DNA of 64,000 bases from Paracoccus aminovorans. Lineage in GTDB: Bacteria > Pseudomonadota > Alphaproteobacteria > Rhodobacterales > Rhodobacteraceae. Location of the stretch: NCBI RefSeq assembly GCF_001546115.1, contig NZ_KQ955209.1:1076643-1140642 (forward strand). Reading direction: 5' to 3'. This document shows positions 8,424 to 16,742 of the stretch, piece after piece. The notes beneath the pieces are model-generated. The model saw only the letters and a list, made by a program, of their open reading frames with translations, made no database searches and was not told where the DNA came from. The position numbers and the translations under genes were made by a program. Each line of letters begins with the position of its first letter. Positions within the stretch are counted from its first letter, which is position 1.

Positions 8424-9638
8424 TCATTCGGCCGGGGCGGGCCGGGCCGCGCCCATGGCCGTGGCGGCGCCATAGCCCCGCGGGTCAAGCCGCAGGACCA
8501 GCAGGCCAACCAGCAGCACCGCGGCCAGGTGCAGCTGCCAGCCGGCGGCGAAACTGCCGCGTGCCTCGTGCAGCAGGGCCAGGATCCAGGGCGGCAGCGC
8601 CGCCAGCAGGAAGCCGCCGCCCTGCATCAGCGCCGCCAGTGCGCCGGCGCCGGCCGGGTCGGGCAGGTGGTCCAGCGCCACCAGCATCATCAATGAAAAG
8701 CAGCCGCCCAGGCCCGCGCCCAGCAGGAAGGCGGTCGCCCAGGGCGCGGCCAGCGGCTGCACCGCCAGCAGCAGAAACCCCAGTGCCTGAGCGGCGAGGC
8801 AGGCCCAAAGCCAGGGCCTGCGGTCGGGGCGGCGCCCGGCCAGCACCGGCATCAGCAGCGCCGCGACCGCCTGGCCCACCGCCAGCACGGCCAGCAGCCC
8901 GCCGCTGGCGCCCGCCGACCAGCCAAGCTCGCGGAATGCCGGCGATAGCCAGGCGACCGAGGACGAATATCCGCCGTTGATCAGCCCGAAACAGGCCATC
9001 AGCAGCCAGACCCGGGGCAGGCGCAGCCAGCCGAGCAGTCCCGCCGCCGTCGCGGCATGCGCCGGGCGTGCGTCGCGCGGCAGCACCCGTGCCACAAGCC
9101 AGGCGGTCAGCGCCGCCGGCAGCGCCAGCCAGCCAAGCGCCAGCCGCCAGCTGCCGCTTGCCTCGGCGATCAGCGGCGCGACCTGCGCGCCAAAGGCGCC
9201 GCCGCCCATCATCATCGAGGCGTAAACCCCCATGGCCAGGCTGATGCGGCGCGGAAACTCGCGCTTGATGATGGTCGGGAATACCGCCTGCACCACCGCC
9301 GCGCCCAGGCCCAGAAGCAGCGCCGAGCCCAGCATCTGCGCCCCCGAGCCCGCCACCAGGCGCAGGGCCGAGCCCGCCGCCAGCACCAGAAGCGCCGCCC
9401 CCGTGGCGCGCCGCGCGCCCAGCCGGGCCTGCAAGGCCGGGCCGAAGAAGGCGCCGGCGCCCATCAGCAGGACCGGCAGCAGCGTCAGCAGCGCCAGGCC
9501 CTGCAGGCCAAGCCCGGTCGTCGCCGCGACCTGCGGCGCCACGGGGCCGAGCCCGGTCAGGAAGGGCCGCAGCGCCAGCCCGACCAGCGCCACCAGCCCC
9601 AGAAGCAGGGGTCGGTCGCCGGATCTGGTCTGCTCCAT
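8424..9638 (-). CDS. MFS transporter, CynX/NimT-like
   Basis: 404-residue major facilitator protein with about 12 hydrophobic segments. It resembles the CynX/NimT group, annotated for cyanate or nitroimidazole transport. The region FPTIIKREFPRRISLAMGVYA after the fifth membrane segment is typical of this group. The start MEQTRSGDRP at 9638 follows an AGGAAGG site; an in-frame N-terminal extension lacks hydrophobic character and is rejected. Substrate unknown. The adjacent GlcG/HbpS-like gene lies 28 bases downstream and is probably co-transcribed. Confidence 0.8.
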   Translation of the reverse strand: MEQTRSGDRPLLLGLVALVGLALRPFLTGLGPVAPQVAATTGLGLQGLALLTLLPVLLMGAGAFFGPALQARLGARRATGAALLVLAAGSALRLVAGSGAQMLGSALLLGLGAAVVQAVFPTIIKREFPRRISLAMGVYASMMMGGGAFGAQVAPLIAEASGSWRLALGWLALPAALTAWLVARVLPRDARPAHAATAAGLLGWLRLPRVWLLMACFGLINGGYSSSVAWLSPAFRELGWSAGASGGLLAVLAVGQAVAALLMPVLAGRRPDRRPWLWACLAAQALGFLLLAVQPLAAPWATAFLLGAGLGGCFSLMMLVALDHLPDPAGAGALAALMQGGGFLLAALPPWILALLHEARGSFAAGWQLHLAAVLLVGLLVLRLDPRGYGAATAMGAARPAPAE

Positions 9639-9764
9639 CGCTTGCCTTCCTGGCCCGGGGCCGCCTGTCTCGCACCCGATCCCACGTCCGGCACGACGGC
9701 AGATTATCCCGGCCGGGCCGCTGCGATAATCAACAATCTCCGAAAGCTGACGCAAGTTTTGCTG

Positions 9765-9770
9765 TATAAT
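9765..9770 (+). promoter_or_regulatory. Candidate -10 element for the cystine symporter gene
   Basis: TATAAT in an AT-richer patch of the 241-base spacer between the divergent MFS (9638) and symporter (9880) genes. No convincing -35 hexamer sits 17 bases upstream, so an activator may be needed, or the match may be chance. Confidence 0.3.
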
Positions 9771-9879
9771 AGCCCTCGGCCCCTGCAGCCGCGCCATACC
9801 GGCCCTGCGCCGGCGCCTCTATACGACGGGCGTGCATTGTGGCTTAACGGGACAATCTCAAATTGCCGGAGGCGCGCAA

Positions 9880-11268
9880 ATGGCATCCGTTCTCATCAAT
9901 CTCGCAATCTTCGCCGCGCTGATCATGGCGCTGGCCCGCCTGCAGGGCGGGCATCTGTCGCTGTCGGTGCGGGTCTTCATCGGCCTGGTGCTGGGCACCC
10001 TGTTCGGCATCGGCCTGCAACTGGCCTATGGCACCGAGTCCGAGGCACTGCAGACCACGATCAACTGGATCAATATCGTCGGCAACGGCTATGTGCAGCT
10101 CTTGCAGATGGTGGTCATGCCGCTGGTCTTCGCCGCCATCCTCAGCGCGGTGGCGCGGCTGCACGACGCCTCGGCCTTGGGCAAGATCTCGGCGCTGACG
10201 CTGGGCACGCTTCTGGGCACCACGGCGATCGCGGCCTTCGTGGGCGTGGTCATGTCGCTGACCTTCGGGCTGACCGCCGAGGGGCTGGCGCAGGGCGCGG
10301 CGGAAACCGCGCGGCTGACGGCGCTGGAATCGACCTATGCCCCCAAGGTCGCCGACCTGACTGTGCCGCAGCTGATCCTGTCCTTCATTCCGAAGAACCC
10401 CTTCGCCGACCTGACCGGGGCGAACCCGACCTCGATCATCTCGGTGGTGATCTTCGCGGCCTTCCTGGGCGTGGCGGCGATCCGGCTGGTCCGGCGCGAC
10501 GCGCAAAAGGGTCACGCCCTGCTGGCGCTGATCGACATGCTGCAGGCCTGGATCGGCCAGCTGGTGCGGCTGATCATGGGGCTGACGCCCTATGGCGTCA
10601 TGGCGCTGATGACCAAGATGGCGGCGACATCGAACGCGGCCGACATCCTGAACCTCGGCAAGTTCGTCATCGCCTCCTATATCGGCCTGGCGATCATGTT
10701 CGTGGTGCATGGCGTGCTGCTGACCCTGACCGGCGTGAACCCGCTGACCTTCTTCCGCAAGATCGTCCCGGCGCTGAGCTTCGCCTTCTCCAGCCGCTCC
10801 AGCGCCGCGACCATTCCGCTGAACGTCGAGATCCAGACCCGCCGCCTGGGCATCCCGCAGACCATCGCCAGCTTCTCGGCCTCGTTCGGGGCGACCATCG
10901 GGCAGAACGGCTGCGCCGGGCTCTATCCGGCGATGCTGGCGGTGATGGTGGCGCCGACGGTCGGCATCAACCCGCTGGACCCGGCCTGGATCGCGACGCT
11001 CATCGCCATCGTGACGCTCAGCTCGGCCGGGGTCGCGGGGGTCGGCGGCGGCGCCACCCTGGCGGCGCTGATCGTGCTGCCGGCCATGGGCCTGCCGGTC
11101 ACGCTGGTCGCACTCTTGATCTCGGTCGAGCCGCTGATCGACATGGGCCGCACCGCGCTCAACGTCTCGGGCTCGATGACGGCGGGCACGGTGACCTCGC
11201 AGATCCTCGGCCAGACCGACCGCAGCGTGCTGCAAAACCCCGAGGCGGGCGAGTTGCAGAACGCCTGA
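9880..11268 (+). CDS. tcyP: L-cystine:proton/cation symporter, TcyP/YdjN type
   Basis: 462-residue DAACS-fold inner-membrane transporter, closest in pattern to TcyP/YdjN cystine uptake proteins. These are longer than DctA at the N-terminus and carry an extra segment between the early helices (here about residues 130-190, with [18 protein letters not shown]). The serine-rich loop reads [18 protein letters not shown] and the later motif [20 protein letters not shown] is well kept. The ATG at 9880 has a GGAGG site seven bases upstream. A strong terminator follows immediately, so it is probably a single-gene unit. Substrate assignment is by family. Confidence 0.85.
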   Translation: MASVLINLAIFAALIMALARLQGGHLSLSVRVFIGLVLGTLFGIGLQLAYGTESEALQTTINWINIVGNGYVQLLQMVVMPLVFAAILSAVARLHDASALGKISALTLGTLLGTTAIAAFVGVVMSLTFGLTAEGLAQGAAETARLTALESTYAPKVADLTVPQLILSFIPKNPFADLTGANPTSIISVVIFAAFLGVAAIRLVRRDAQKGHALLALIDMLQAWIGQLVRLIMGLTPYGVMALMTKMAATSNAADILNLGKFVIASYIGLAIMFVVHGVLLTLTGVNPLTFFRKIVPALSFAFSSRSSAATIPLNVEIQTRRLGIPQTIASFSASFGATIGQNGCAGLYPAMLAVMVAPTVGINPLDPAWIATLIAIVTLSSAGVAGVGGGATLAALIVLPAMGLPVTLVALLISVEPLIDMGRTALNVSGSMTAGTVTSQILGQTDRSVLQNPEAGELQNA

Positions 11269-11273
11269 ACGAA

Positions 11274-11317
11274 CCGGGGCGCCGCAACGGAACGGCGCCC
11301 CGGCTTTCTCTGTTTTC
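11274..11317 (+). terminator. Rho-independent terminator after tcyP
   Basis: Perfect 11-base GC stem (CCGGGGCGCCG at 11274-11284, complement at 11293-11303), an 8-base loop, then TTTCTCTGTTTT. It begins six bases after the tcyP stop. Confidence 0.9.
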
Positions 11318-11343
11318 CAAATACCCGGAACCCGGCCGCGCAG

Positions 11344-12531
11344 CTAGCGCAGGCGCAGCCGCGGCAGCGATGCCGCCGCCGCCAGCCAGGCCAGCACCGC
11401 GCACAGCGCGATGGCCGGCACCATGGTCGCGGCGGTATTGTCCAGAAACGGCCCGGTGACGGCGATCATCAGCCCGCCAGTCAGCATCTGCACCGTGCCG
11501 CCCAGCGACGAGGCGAGCCCCGCGATGTCGGGATGCGGGTCCAGCGACATCACCATGGCCGTGGGCATCACCAGCCCCAGGCAGGCATTGCCCAGAAACA
11601 GCCCCGCGACCACCACCGGCAGCGCGTCGATCCCGGCCAGCACCACGGCCGCAAGCAGCAGCGTCGCCAGCGCGAATCCGGTGATCGCCAGCGAGATCAC
11701 CCGCTCCATCCCGAAACGCTCGGCCAGCCGGCCGGCGAATTGCGAGGCCGAGAAGAAGCCGATGGCATTGACCGCGAAGGCCAGGGAAAAGCCGGTCGGG
11801 CTGAGCCCGTATTGCCGGGTATAGACGAAGCTCGCCGAGGCCAGGAACACGAAGAAGCTGGCCATGCCGAAGCCGCCGATCATCGTCAGTCCCAGGAAAC
11901 GGCGGTCGCCCAGCAGCCGGCGCGCGCCGGCCAGCATCTCGGCCAGCCGCACCGGGCGGCGCTGCGCGACGGCCAGCGTCTCGGGCAGGGCAAAGAGGAT
12001 CAGACCCAGGCTGACGGCGGCCGCGACGGCCAGGACCGCGAAGATCTCGCGCCAGCCGCCCCAAGCCATCACCGCCGAGCCGGTCAGCGGCGCCAGCATG
12101 GGCGAGACCGAGATCACGATCATGATCGCCGCCATCATCCGCGCCGCGGCGGGCCCGGTCGCCATGTCGCGGATCACCGCGCGCGGCACCGCCATCAGCG
12201 TCGCCGCGCCCAGGCCCTGCACGGCGCGGGCCGCGATCAGCCAGCCGATGTCGGGCGCCAGGCTGGCGGCGATGGTCGCGGCCAGGAAGATCGCGACGCC
12301 GATCACCAGCGGCGGCTTGCGGCCAAGGGCATCCGACAGCGGGCCATAGATCATCTGCGCAATGCCGAAGACTATGAAATAGGCGGTCAGCGTCAGCGCG
12401 GCGCCGGCCTCGCTGGTGCCGAGATCGCTCGCCACCTCGGGCAGCGCGGGCAGGTACATGTCGATCGCGAAGGGACCGACGGCGGAAAGCAGGCCAAGCA
12501 GCAGGGCCATGCGGAACAGGGGATCACGCAT
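11344..12531 (-). CDS. Bcr/CflA-family multidrug efflux MFS transporter
   Basis: 395-residue 12-segment major facilitator of the Bcr/CflA drug:proton antiporter family. The N-terminus AVGPFAIDMYLPALPEVASD with the acidic residue in the first membrane segment is diagnostic. The loop YGPLSDALGRKPPLVIG between segments 2 and 3 matches the MFS A motif, and RAVQGLGAATLMAVPRAVIRD follows. Family members export drugs such as bicyclomycin, chloramphenicol or sulfonamides and also cysteine or dipeptides; the substrate here is unknown. It stands alone on its strand, convergent with tcyP. Confidence 0.87.
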   Translation of the reverse strand: MRDPLFRMALLLGLLSAVGPFAIDMYLPALPEVASDLGTSEAGAALTLTAYFIVFGIAQMIYGPLSDALGRKPPLVIGVAIFLAATIAASLAPDIGWLIAARAVQGLGAATLMAVPRAVIRDMATGPAAARMMAAIMIVISVSPMLAPLTGSAVMAWGGWREIFAVLAVAAAVSLGLILFALPETLAVAQRRPVRLAEMLAGARRLLGDRRFLGLTMIGGFGMASFFVFLASASFVYTRQYGLSPTGFSLAFAVNAIGFFSASQFAGRLAERFGMERVISLAITGFALATLLLAAVVLAGIDALPVVVAGLFLGNACLGLVMPTAMVMSLDPHPDIAGLASSLGGTVQMLTGGLMIAVTGPFLDNTAATMVPAIALCAVLAWLAAAASLPRLRLR

Positions 12532-12884
12532 CGGAAAACCTGTAATGTCTCAGGATATGGGAAAAGCGGACGCAGAATCGCGCCATTGGGTCATTCGCCG
12601 CCGCCGCGGGTCTGATGCCATGATCGCGCCCCGCCCGCAACCCCGTCCGCGCGGTTGATAAATGTTCATCGGCGCAAATGCGGCTTTCCCAAGGCCGACC
12701 GCTCGCCGCACCATGACCCTCTGTCGCCATCTTCTGTCGCGGAGGTCGCGGATGAGACTCTATCACCTGATTTTCATGGCCCAGGTCGCCGGGATGCTCG
12801 GACTGGTCGGAGCCGCAGTGTTTTATTGGTAGCGCCGTCAAAGCCATGGCTTGACAGCTTCGCCGGACGTGCAACATTGGCGCC
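12532..12884. other. 353-base intergenic region holding one candidate small gene
   Basis: Spacer between the divergent Bcr/CflA and GntR genes. It contains a plausible 26-codon membrane-peptide gene (12752-12832) and, just before the GntR gene, a TTGACA hexamer (12851-12856). The TTGACA lies so near the GntR ATG that its transcript would be nearly leaderless. No other coding or RNA signal is evident. Confidence 0.5.
12752..12832 (+). CDS. Candidate 26-residue single-span membrane peptide
   Basis: Short open frame: ATG preceded by a GGAGG site (12741-12745), 26 codons, TAG stop. The start reads MRLYHLIFMAQVAG, followed by a hydrophobic run ending in AAVFYW, a pattern typical of bacterial small membrane proteins with one helix. 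There is no homology that I recognise. It lies in an otherwise non-coding spacer 52 bases before the GntR gene. Evidence is limited to the ribosome-binding site, the hydrophobic composition and the location. Confidence 0.4.
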   Translation: MRLYHLIFMAQVAGMLGLVGAAVFYW

Positions 12885-13598
12885 ATGAACAAAGTGGCTG
12901 ATTGGTTGACACACAAAAGCCCGGTCAGTCGGAAAAACGCCGCCGAGACGGTGTTCGAGGATCTGAGAGGCGCCATCCTGGCCGGCCAACTGCCGGTCGG
13001 CACCCGCTTGCCTTCCGAGGCCAAGCTGGCCGAACGCTATGGCGTCAGCCGCCCGATCATCCGCGAGGCCATGCGGTCCTTGCAGACGCTGGGCCTGACC
13101 CGCAGCCGCAGCGGCAGCGGCAGCTTCGTGATCTCGGACCGCCAGGCGCCGGAACTGGCCTATGGCCATTATTCGGCGCGCGAGCTGATCGAGGCCCGGC
13201 CCTTCATCGAGATCCCGGCCGCCGGCTGGGCCGCGCTGCGCCGCACGCCCGAGCAGATGGCGCGGCTGATGCAGCTCTGCGACAGCATGGAACGCCAGGA
13301 GGACGCCCTGAAATGGGTGCGGCTGGACAGCGATTTCCACTTCCTGATCGCCGAGGCGGCGCAGAACGCGGTCTTTGCCCGCATCGTCACCGATTCCCGC
13401 GACGCGCTGATGCGGCAGTCCGAACTGGTGAACCTGATGGCGGACCGCCGGGTGACTTCGAATGACGAACATCGCCGCATCGCCGAGGCGATCTCGGCCG
13501 GGTCCGAGGACGAGGCCCGGGCGGCGATGCGCGAGCATCTCGACGAGGTCGAGCAGGCGATGACCTGGATCATCGGCCAGGCCCCTCGCGGCGCCTGA
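12885..13598 (+). CDS. GntR-family regulator, FadR/FCD subfamily
   Basis: 237-residue regulator. Winged helix-turn-helix (about residues 18-85): AAETVFEDLRGAILAGQLPV, then LPSEAKLAERYGVSRPIIRE. The C-terminal all-helical FCD ligand domain contains the metal-ligand type pattern DSDFHFLIAEAAQN (about 147-160), and histidines follow at NDEHRRIAEAI and MREHLDEVEQAM. It lies 189 bases upstream of an asparaginase gene on the same strand, so local control of asparagine use is plausible (inference). A TTGACA sits 34 bases before the ATG and no Shine-Dalgarno is visible, so the message may be leaderless. Confidence 0.87.
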   Translation: MNKVADWLTHKSPVSRKNAAETVFEDLRGAILAGQLPVGTRLPSEAKLAERYGVSRPIIREAMRSLQTLGLTRSRSGSGSFVISDRQAPELAYGHYSARELIEARPFIEIPAAGWAALRRTPEQMARLMQLCDSMERQEDALKWVRLDSDFHFLIAEAAQNAVFARIVTDSRDALMRQSELVNLMADRRVTSNDEHRRIAEAISAGSEDEARAAMREHLDEVEQAMTWIIGQAPRGA

Positions 13599-13719
13599 AC
13601 CCGATCCTTGCGGCGATGGCCGTCCCGCGGCAACTTTCCTGCGCGCGACGGCGGATTTTGGCATATTTCCATACCAGCATGCTTGACCCGGGGCAGGGCT
13701 TGCCGCTAATCCGGTAAAT

Positions 13720-13730
13720 CTGTCAGACAG
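13720..13730. promoter_or_regulatory. Palindrome upstream of the asparaginase gene
   Basis: CTGTCAGACAG is a perfect 5-base inverted repeat around a central A, 58 bases before the asparaginase start. Short palindromes of this size are typical of GntR/FadR operators, and a GntR gene lies directly upstream. Assignment to that protein is inference. Confidence 0.35.
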
Positions 13731-13787
13731 GTTGGCGGGCGACGCGCCCGCGCCTCGGCAGCCCGCGACCAGCGAGGGGGAAGGACG

Positions 13788-14753
13788 ATGCGCACCCATG
13801 CCGAAGGCACGGCGACCATGACCGGCAGCCCGCCGGTGCTGGCGGTGCTGGCGACCGGCGGCACCATTGCCAGCCGCCGCGGTGCCGATGGCGCCGCCCG
13901 GCCCAGCCTCAGCGGCCGCGATCTGCTGGCGCTGGTGCCGCCGATGCAGGTCGAGCTGCGCCCGCGCGAGGTGCTGGCCAAGGATTCCGCCAGCCTGACG
14001 CTGGCCGACATGCAGGCGATCAGCGACGCGGTCGGCGCGCAGCTGGCCGACCCGACCATCGACGGCGTGGTGGTGCTGCACGGCACCGACGCGATGGAGG
14101 AAACCGCGTTGCTGGTTCAGCTTCAGCACCAGCCCGCGAAGCGCGTGGTATTCACCGGCGCGCAATTCGCCGCCGACCATCCGCAGTCGGACGGGCCGCG
14201 CAACCTGGCCGATGCGCTCGGCGCGGCCATGGCGCCGGGCAGGGGGGTGTCGCTGGTCTTCGGCGGCCGGGCGCTGCCGGCCTGGGGGCTTTACAAGGAA
14301 GCCTCGGATTCCCCCGAAGCCTTCGAGCGCGCCGCCGAAGAGGAACCGTCGCTGGACCGCGCCCTGCCGGCGCCGGTCGCGGGCCTGCGCGTCGATATCG
14401 TCGCCACCCATCCCGGCAGCGACGGGCTGCATCTGGATGCGAGCCTTTCCGCGGGGGCGCGGGGCATCGTCATCTCGGCCATGGGCTCGGGCAACGCGAC
14501 GCCGGAACTGGTCGCGGCCATCGCCCGGGCCCGGGCGCAGGGCGTGCCGGTGGTGGTGTCGAGCCGGGTGCCGCGCGGGCTTCTGGCGCCGATCTATGGC
14601 GGCGGCGGTGGTGGCCACGACATGCGCCGGGCGGGGGCGATCCATGCCCGCATCCTACGGCCCGGGCAGGCGCGCATCCTGCTGGCGGCGCTGCTTGCCA
14701 ATGGCTGCCCCGAGGCCGAGATCGCCCGCGCCTTCGAAGCGGGACCGGCCTGA
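13788..14753 (+). CDS. L-asparaginase
   Basis: 321-residue asparaginase/glutaminase-fold enzyme converting L-asparagine to aspartate and ammonia. Both catalytic signatures are present: TGGTIAS (23-29, with the nucleophilic threonine at 26) and HGTDAMEET (98-106). There is no secretion signal, so it should be cytoplasmic. The C-terminal part carries VVSSRVPRGLLAPIYGGGGG, matching the family's end region. The start at 13788 follows a GGGGGAAGGA site; a second Met at residue 11 is an alternative. The preceding gene is a GntR regulator and a LysR gene follows after 48 bases. Confidence 0.9.
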   Translation: MRTHAEGTATMTGSPPVLAVLATGGTIASRRGADGAARPSLSGRDLLALVPPMQVELRPREVLAKDSASLTLADMQAISDAVGAQLADPTIDGVVVLHGTDAMEETALLVQLQHQPAKRVVFTGAQFAADHPQSDGPRNLADALGAAMAPGRGVSLVFGGRALPAWGLYKEASDSPEAFERAAEEEPSLDRALPAPVAGLRVDIVATHPGSDGLHLDASLSAGARGIVISAMGSGNATPELVAAIARARAQGVPVVVSSRVPRGLLAPIYGGGGGGHDMRRAGAIHARILRPGQARILLAALLANGCPEAEIARAFEAGPA

Positions 14754-14801
14754 GGCTTGGCGAGGCCGGGGACATGATGTTAGGATCATCTGAACCCTGG
14801 A

Positions 14802-15773
14802 ATGAATAGCGAAGCTGTCATGTCCCTGCCCCCCGCCCGGCTGATGCTGAAGCCGGCCCAGTTGCGTCTGATCCAGCAGATCGCCGAGCATGGCCAGCTG
14901 CAGCTGGCCGCCGAGACGGTCGGCATGACCCAGCCCGCCGCCTCGCGCATGCTGGCCGAGATCGAGAACCAGGTCGGCGCCCAGCTGTTCCTGCGCCAGC
15001 CCAAGGGCATGGAGCCGACCGAAATCGGCCGCGCCGTGCTGCGCCGCGCCCGCGTCATCCTGCGCGAGATGGTCAGCATGGCCTCGGACGTGCGGGCGCT
15101 GCGCGAGGGGTTCGGCGGCACGCTGCGCGTCGGTGCGGTGACCGGGCCGGCGGTGGGTTATCTGGTCTCGGCCATCCGCGAGATCAAGCAGAGCGCGCCC
15201 GACGCCGACATCACCGTCGACGTGATGCCCTCGCGCGAGCTTCTGGGCCATCTCGCGGCGGGCGAGATGGATTTCGTCCTGGCCCGCATCCTGCCGGAAT
15301 TCGACAGCCAGGATTTCAACATCCTGCCGATGCGGGACGAGAAGGTGACTTTCCTGACCCGCGCCGGCCATCCGTTGAGCCGCGCGCCGGCCGTCACCCT
15401 GACCGAGCTTGCCGGGCAGGAATGGATCATGCAAAGCCGCGGCGCCCCGATCCGCGAGGCGGCGCTGGCAGCCTTTGCCGATGTCGGGCTGGCCGAGCCG
15501 AAGAACATCGTCAACAGCCCGTCGCTTCTGCTGACCATCGCCTATCTGGCGCAATGCGACGCCGTGGCGCCGATGTCCGAGGAGGTGGCCGAATTGCTGA
15601 TCCGGCCGCCGGTCTCGGCCGGCTTCGCCATGCTGCAGATCCCGCACGAGATCCGGGTCTCGGCCTATTACCTCCTGGACCTGAAGCGCCGGCCGCTGTC
15701 GCCCCTGGCGCAGCGGCTGCGCGAACGGCTGATCGCCCTGTCGCGCAGCCCGGTGCGGGCGGTGTTTTCCTAG
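14802..15773 (+). CDS. LysR-type regulator, GbpR/PcaQ-like
   Basis: 323-residue LysR regulator. The N-terminal domain LKPAQLRLIQQIAEHGQLQL, then AAETVGMTQPAASRMLAEIE, resembles GbpR (sugar binding-protein regulator) and PcaQ, which share a TQPAASR recognition helix and the QPKGMEPTEIGRAV segment. The ATG at 14802 or the in-frame ATG at 14820 could be the start; neither has a strong ribosome-binding site. An imperfect dyad ATGAT-N6-ATCAT (14774-14789) precedes it and may be autoregulatory. The stop overlaps the stop of the convergent membrane gene. Target genes are not evident nearby. Confidence 0.82.
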   Translation: MNSEAVMSLPPARLMLKPAQLRLIQQIAEHGQLQLAAETVGMTQPAASRMLAEIENQVGAQLFLRQPKGMEPTEIGRAVLRRARVILREMVSMASDVRALREGFGGTLRVGAVTGPAVGYLVSAIREIKQSAPDADITVDVMPSRELLGHLAAGEMDFVLARILPEFDSQDFNILPMRDEKVTFLTRAGHPLSRAPAVTLTELAGQEWIMQSRGAPIREAALAAFADVGLAEPKNIVNSPSLLLTIAYLAQCDAVAPMSEEVAELLIRPPVSAGFAMLQIPHEIRVSAYYLLDLKRRPLSPLAQRLRERLIALSRSPVRAVFS

Positions 15774-16048
15774 GCCCGGCCGGCCGCGCCGTGCTGCCAG
15801 ACCGCATGGCGGATGCGCGCCCGCTTGTAGGCGTCGAAGATCGCCATGGCATGGACGAAGAAGCCGCCGGCGAACTGGCCGACGAAGGACACGTCCGGCG
15901 CCGCCGTCTTCAGGGTGAAGCCGCCGAGCAGCAGCATGAAGAACAGGAAGATCAGCCCGCGCAGCGGCTCGCGGTTCCAGACCTGGCCCGAGCCGGGCAG
16001 CACGATGGCCGAGGCCAGCACCAGATAGGGGTTGGGCGGAGGGGTCAT
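15770..16048 (-). CDS. Small membrane protein, last gene of the APC permease cluster
   Basis: 92-residue protein of unknown function with two hydrophobic segments. The first covers LVLASAIVLPGSGQVWN, where the GSGQ-W pattern recalls TM2-like domains; the second is GLIFLFFMLLLGG. A less hydrophobic stretch FVGQFAGGFFVHAMAIFDAY follows, with a basic C-terminus. The start ATG at 16048 overlaps the stop of the upstream gene as ATGA, which argues for translational coupling; an ATG two codons earlier is possible. Membership in the six-gene minus-strand cluster is clear from spacing. I do not recognise a specific function. Confidence 0.65.
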   Translation of the reverse strand: MTPPPNPYLVLASAIVLPGSGQVWNREPLRGLIFLFFMLLLGGFTLKTAAPDVSFVGQFAGGFFVHAMAIFDAYKRARIRHAVWQHGAAGRA

Positions 16049-16740
16049 GCGCATCTCGCTTGTTCGGAAGCGGCCGCCGCATCGGCCAGGATGTCGCGGC
16101 GCAGCCGGGCCAGCGCCTCCAGAAGCGGCGCCAGGCTGTGCGGCGCCAGCGGCGCGCGGCCCATCTCGGCCTCGCGAAAGATCAGGTAGCGGCCGCGCTC
16201 GGCCTCGTCGGCCAGCCAGGTGATGCGCAGCCCGGCGGGCGAGATCACCAGTTCCTTCACGCGCGGATCGTCGAAGATCGCGCGGTGGCGCGACAGCAGC
16301 GCCGCCTCGGCCGGGCTCAGCGCGGTCTCGCTGCGCAGCGTCGCGTCATGGGGAAAGCCCTCGGGCAGCAGCGTCTGGTGCGGCAGCTGGTCGCAGGCGG
16401 AAAACGGCTCGATCCCGCGCGGCCGGGCCATCATGTGGATGCGCTGCCCGACCGGCAGGCGGCCGGGTTGCGTGACCAGAAGCCACAGCGCCGGCAGCTT
16501 GCGGAAGGTCAGCGTGTCGGGCACCGCCTGCAGATCGGTCTCGGTCCCGGCGATGCGGCCCGAGACCCGGGCGAAGCCAGTGGGCGCGAAGGCCCGCCGC
16601 GCCGCCCGCATCTGCGGCAGCACCAGGTCGAAATAGCCGGCGCGGGCGGCCTGGCGCCGGCCCGCGTCGGTGTAAAGCCGCAGGGCCAGCCAGGCCAGCC
16701 CCAGGCCAAGGATCACGGCAGTCCAGGCTGCTGCCGGCAT
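16045..16740 (-). CDS. Membrane-anchored protein of unknown function, APC permease cluster
   Basis: 231 residues: one N-terminal membrane anchor (AAAWTAVILGLGLAWLALRL) followed by a soluble region of about 205 residues. The soluble part has no motif I can name. It contains paired segments such as RIHMMARPRGIEPFSACDQL and VKELVISPAGLRITWLADEA, suggestive of a beta-rich domain, and ends in an alanine-rich helix. It starts two bases after the permease stop codon and overlaps the next gene by four bases, so co-translation with the permease is very likely. A role as accessory subunit of the permease is inference from position. Confidence 0.65.
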   Translation of the reverse strand: MPAAAWTAVILGLGLAWLALRLYTDAGRRQAARAGYFDLVLPQMRAARRAFAPTGFARVSGRIAGTETDLQAVPDTLTFRKLPALWLLVTQPGRLPVGQRIHMMARPRGIEPFSACDQLPHQTLLPEGFPHDATLRSETALSPAEAALLSRHRAIFDDPRVKELVISPAGLRITWLADEAERGRYLIFREAEMGRAPLAPHSLAPLLEALARLRRDILADAAAASEQARCA

Positions 16741-16742
16741 CG

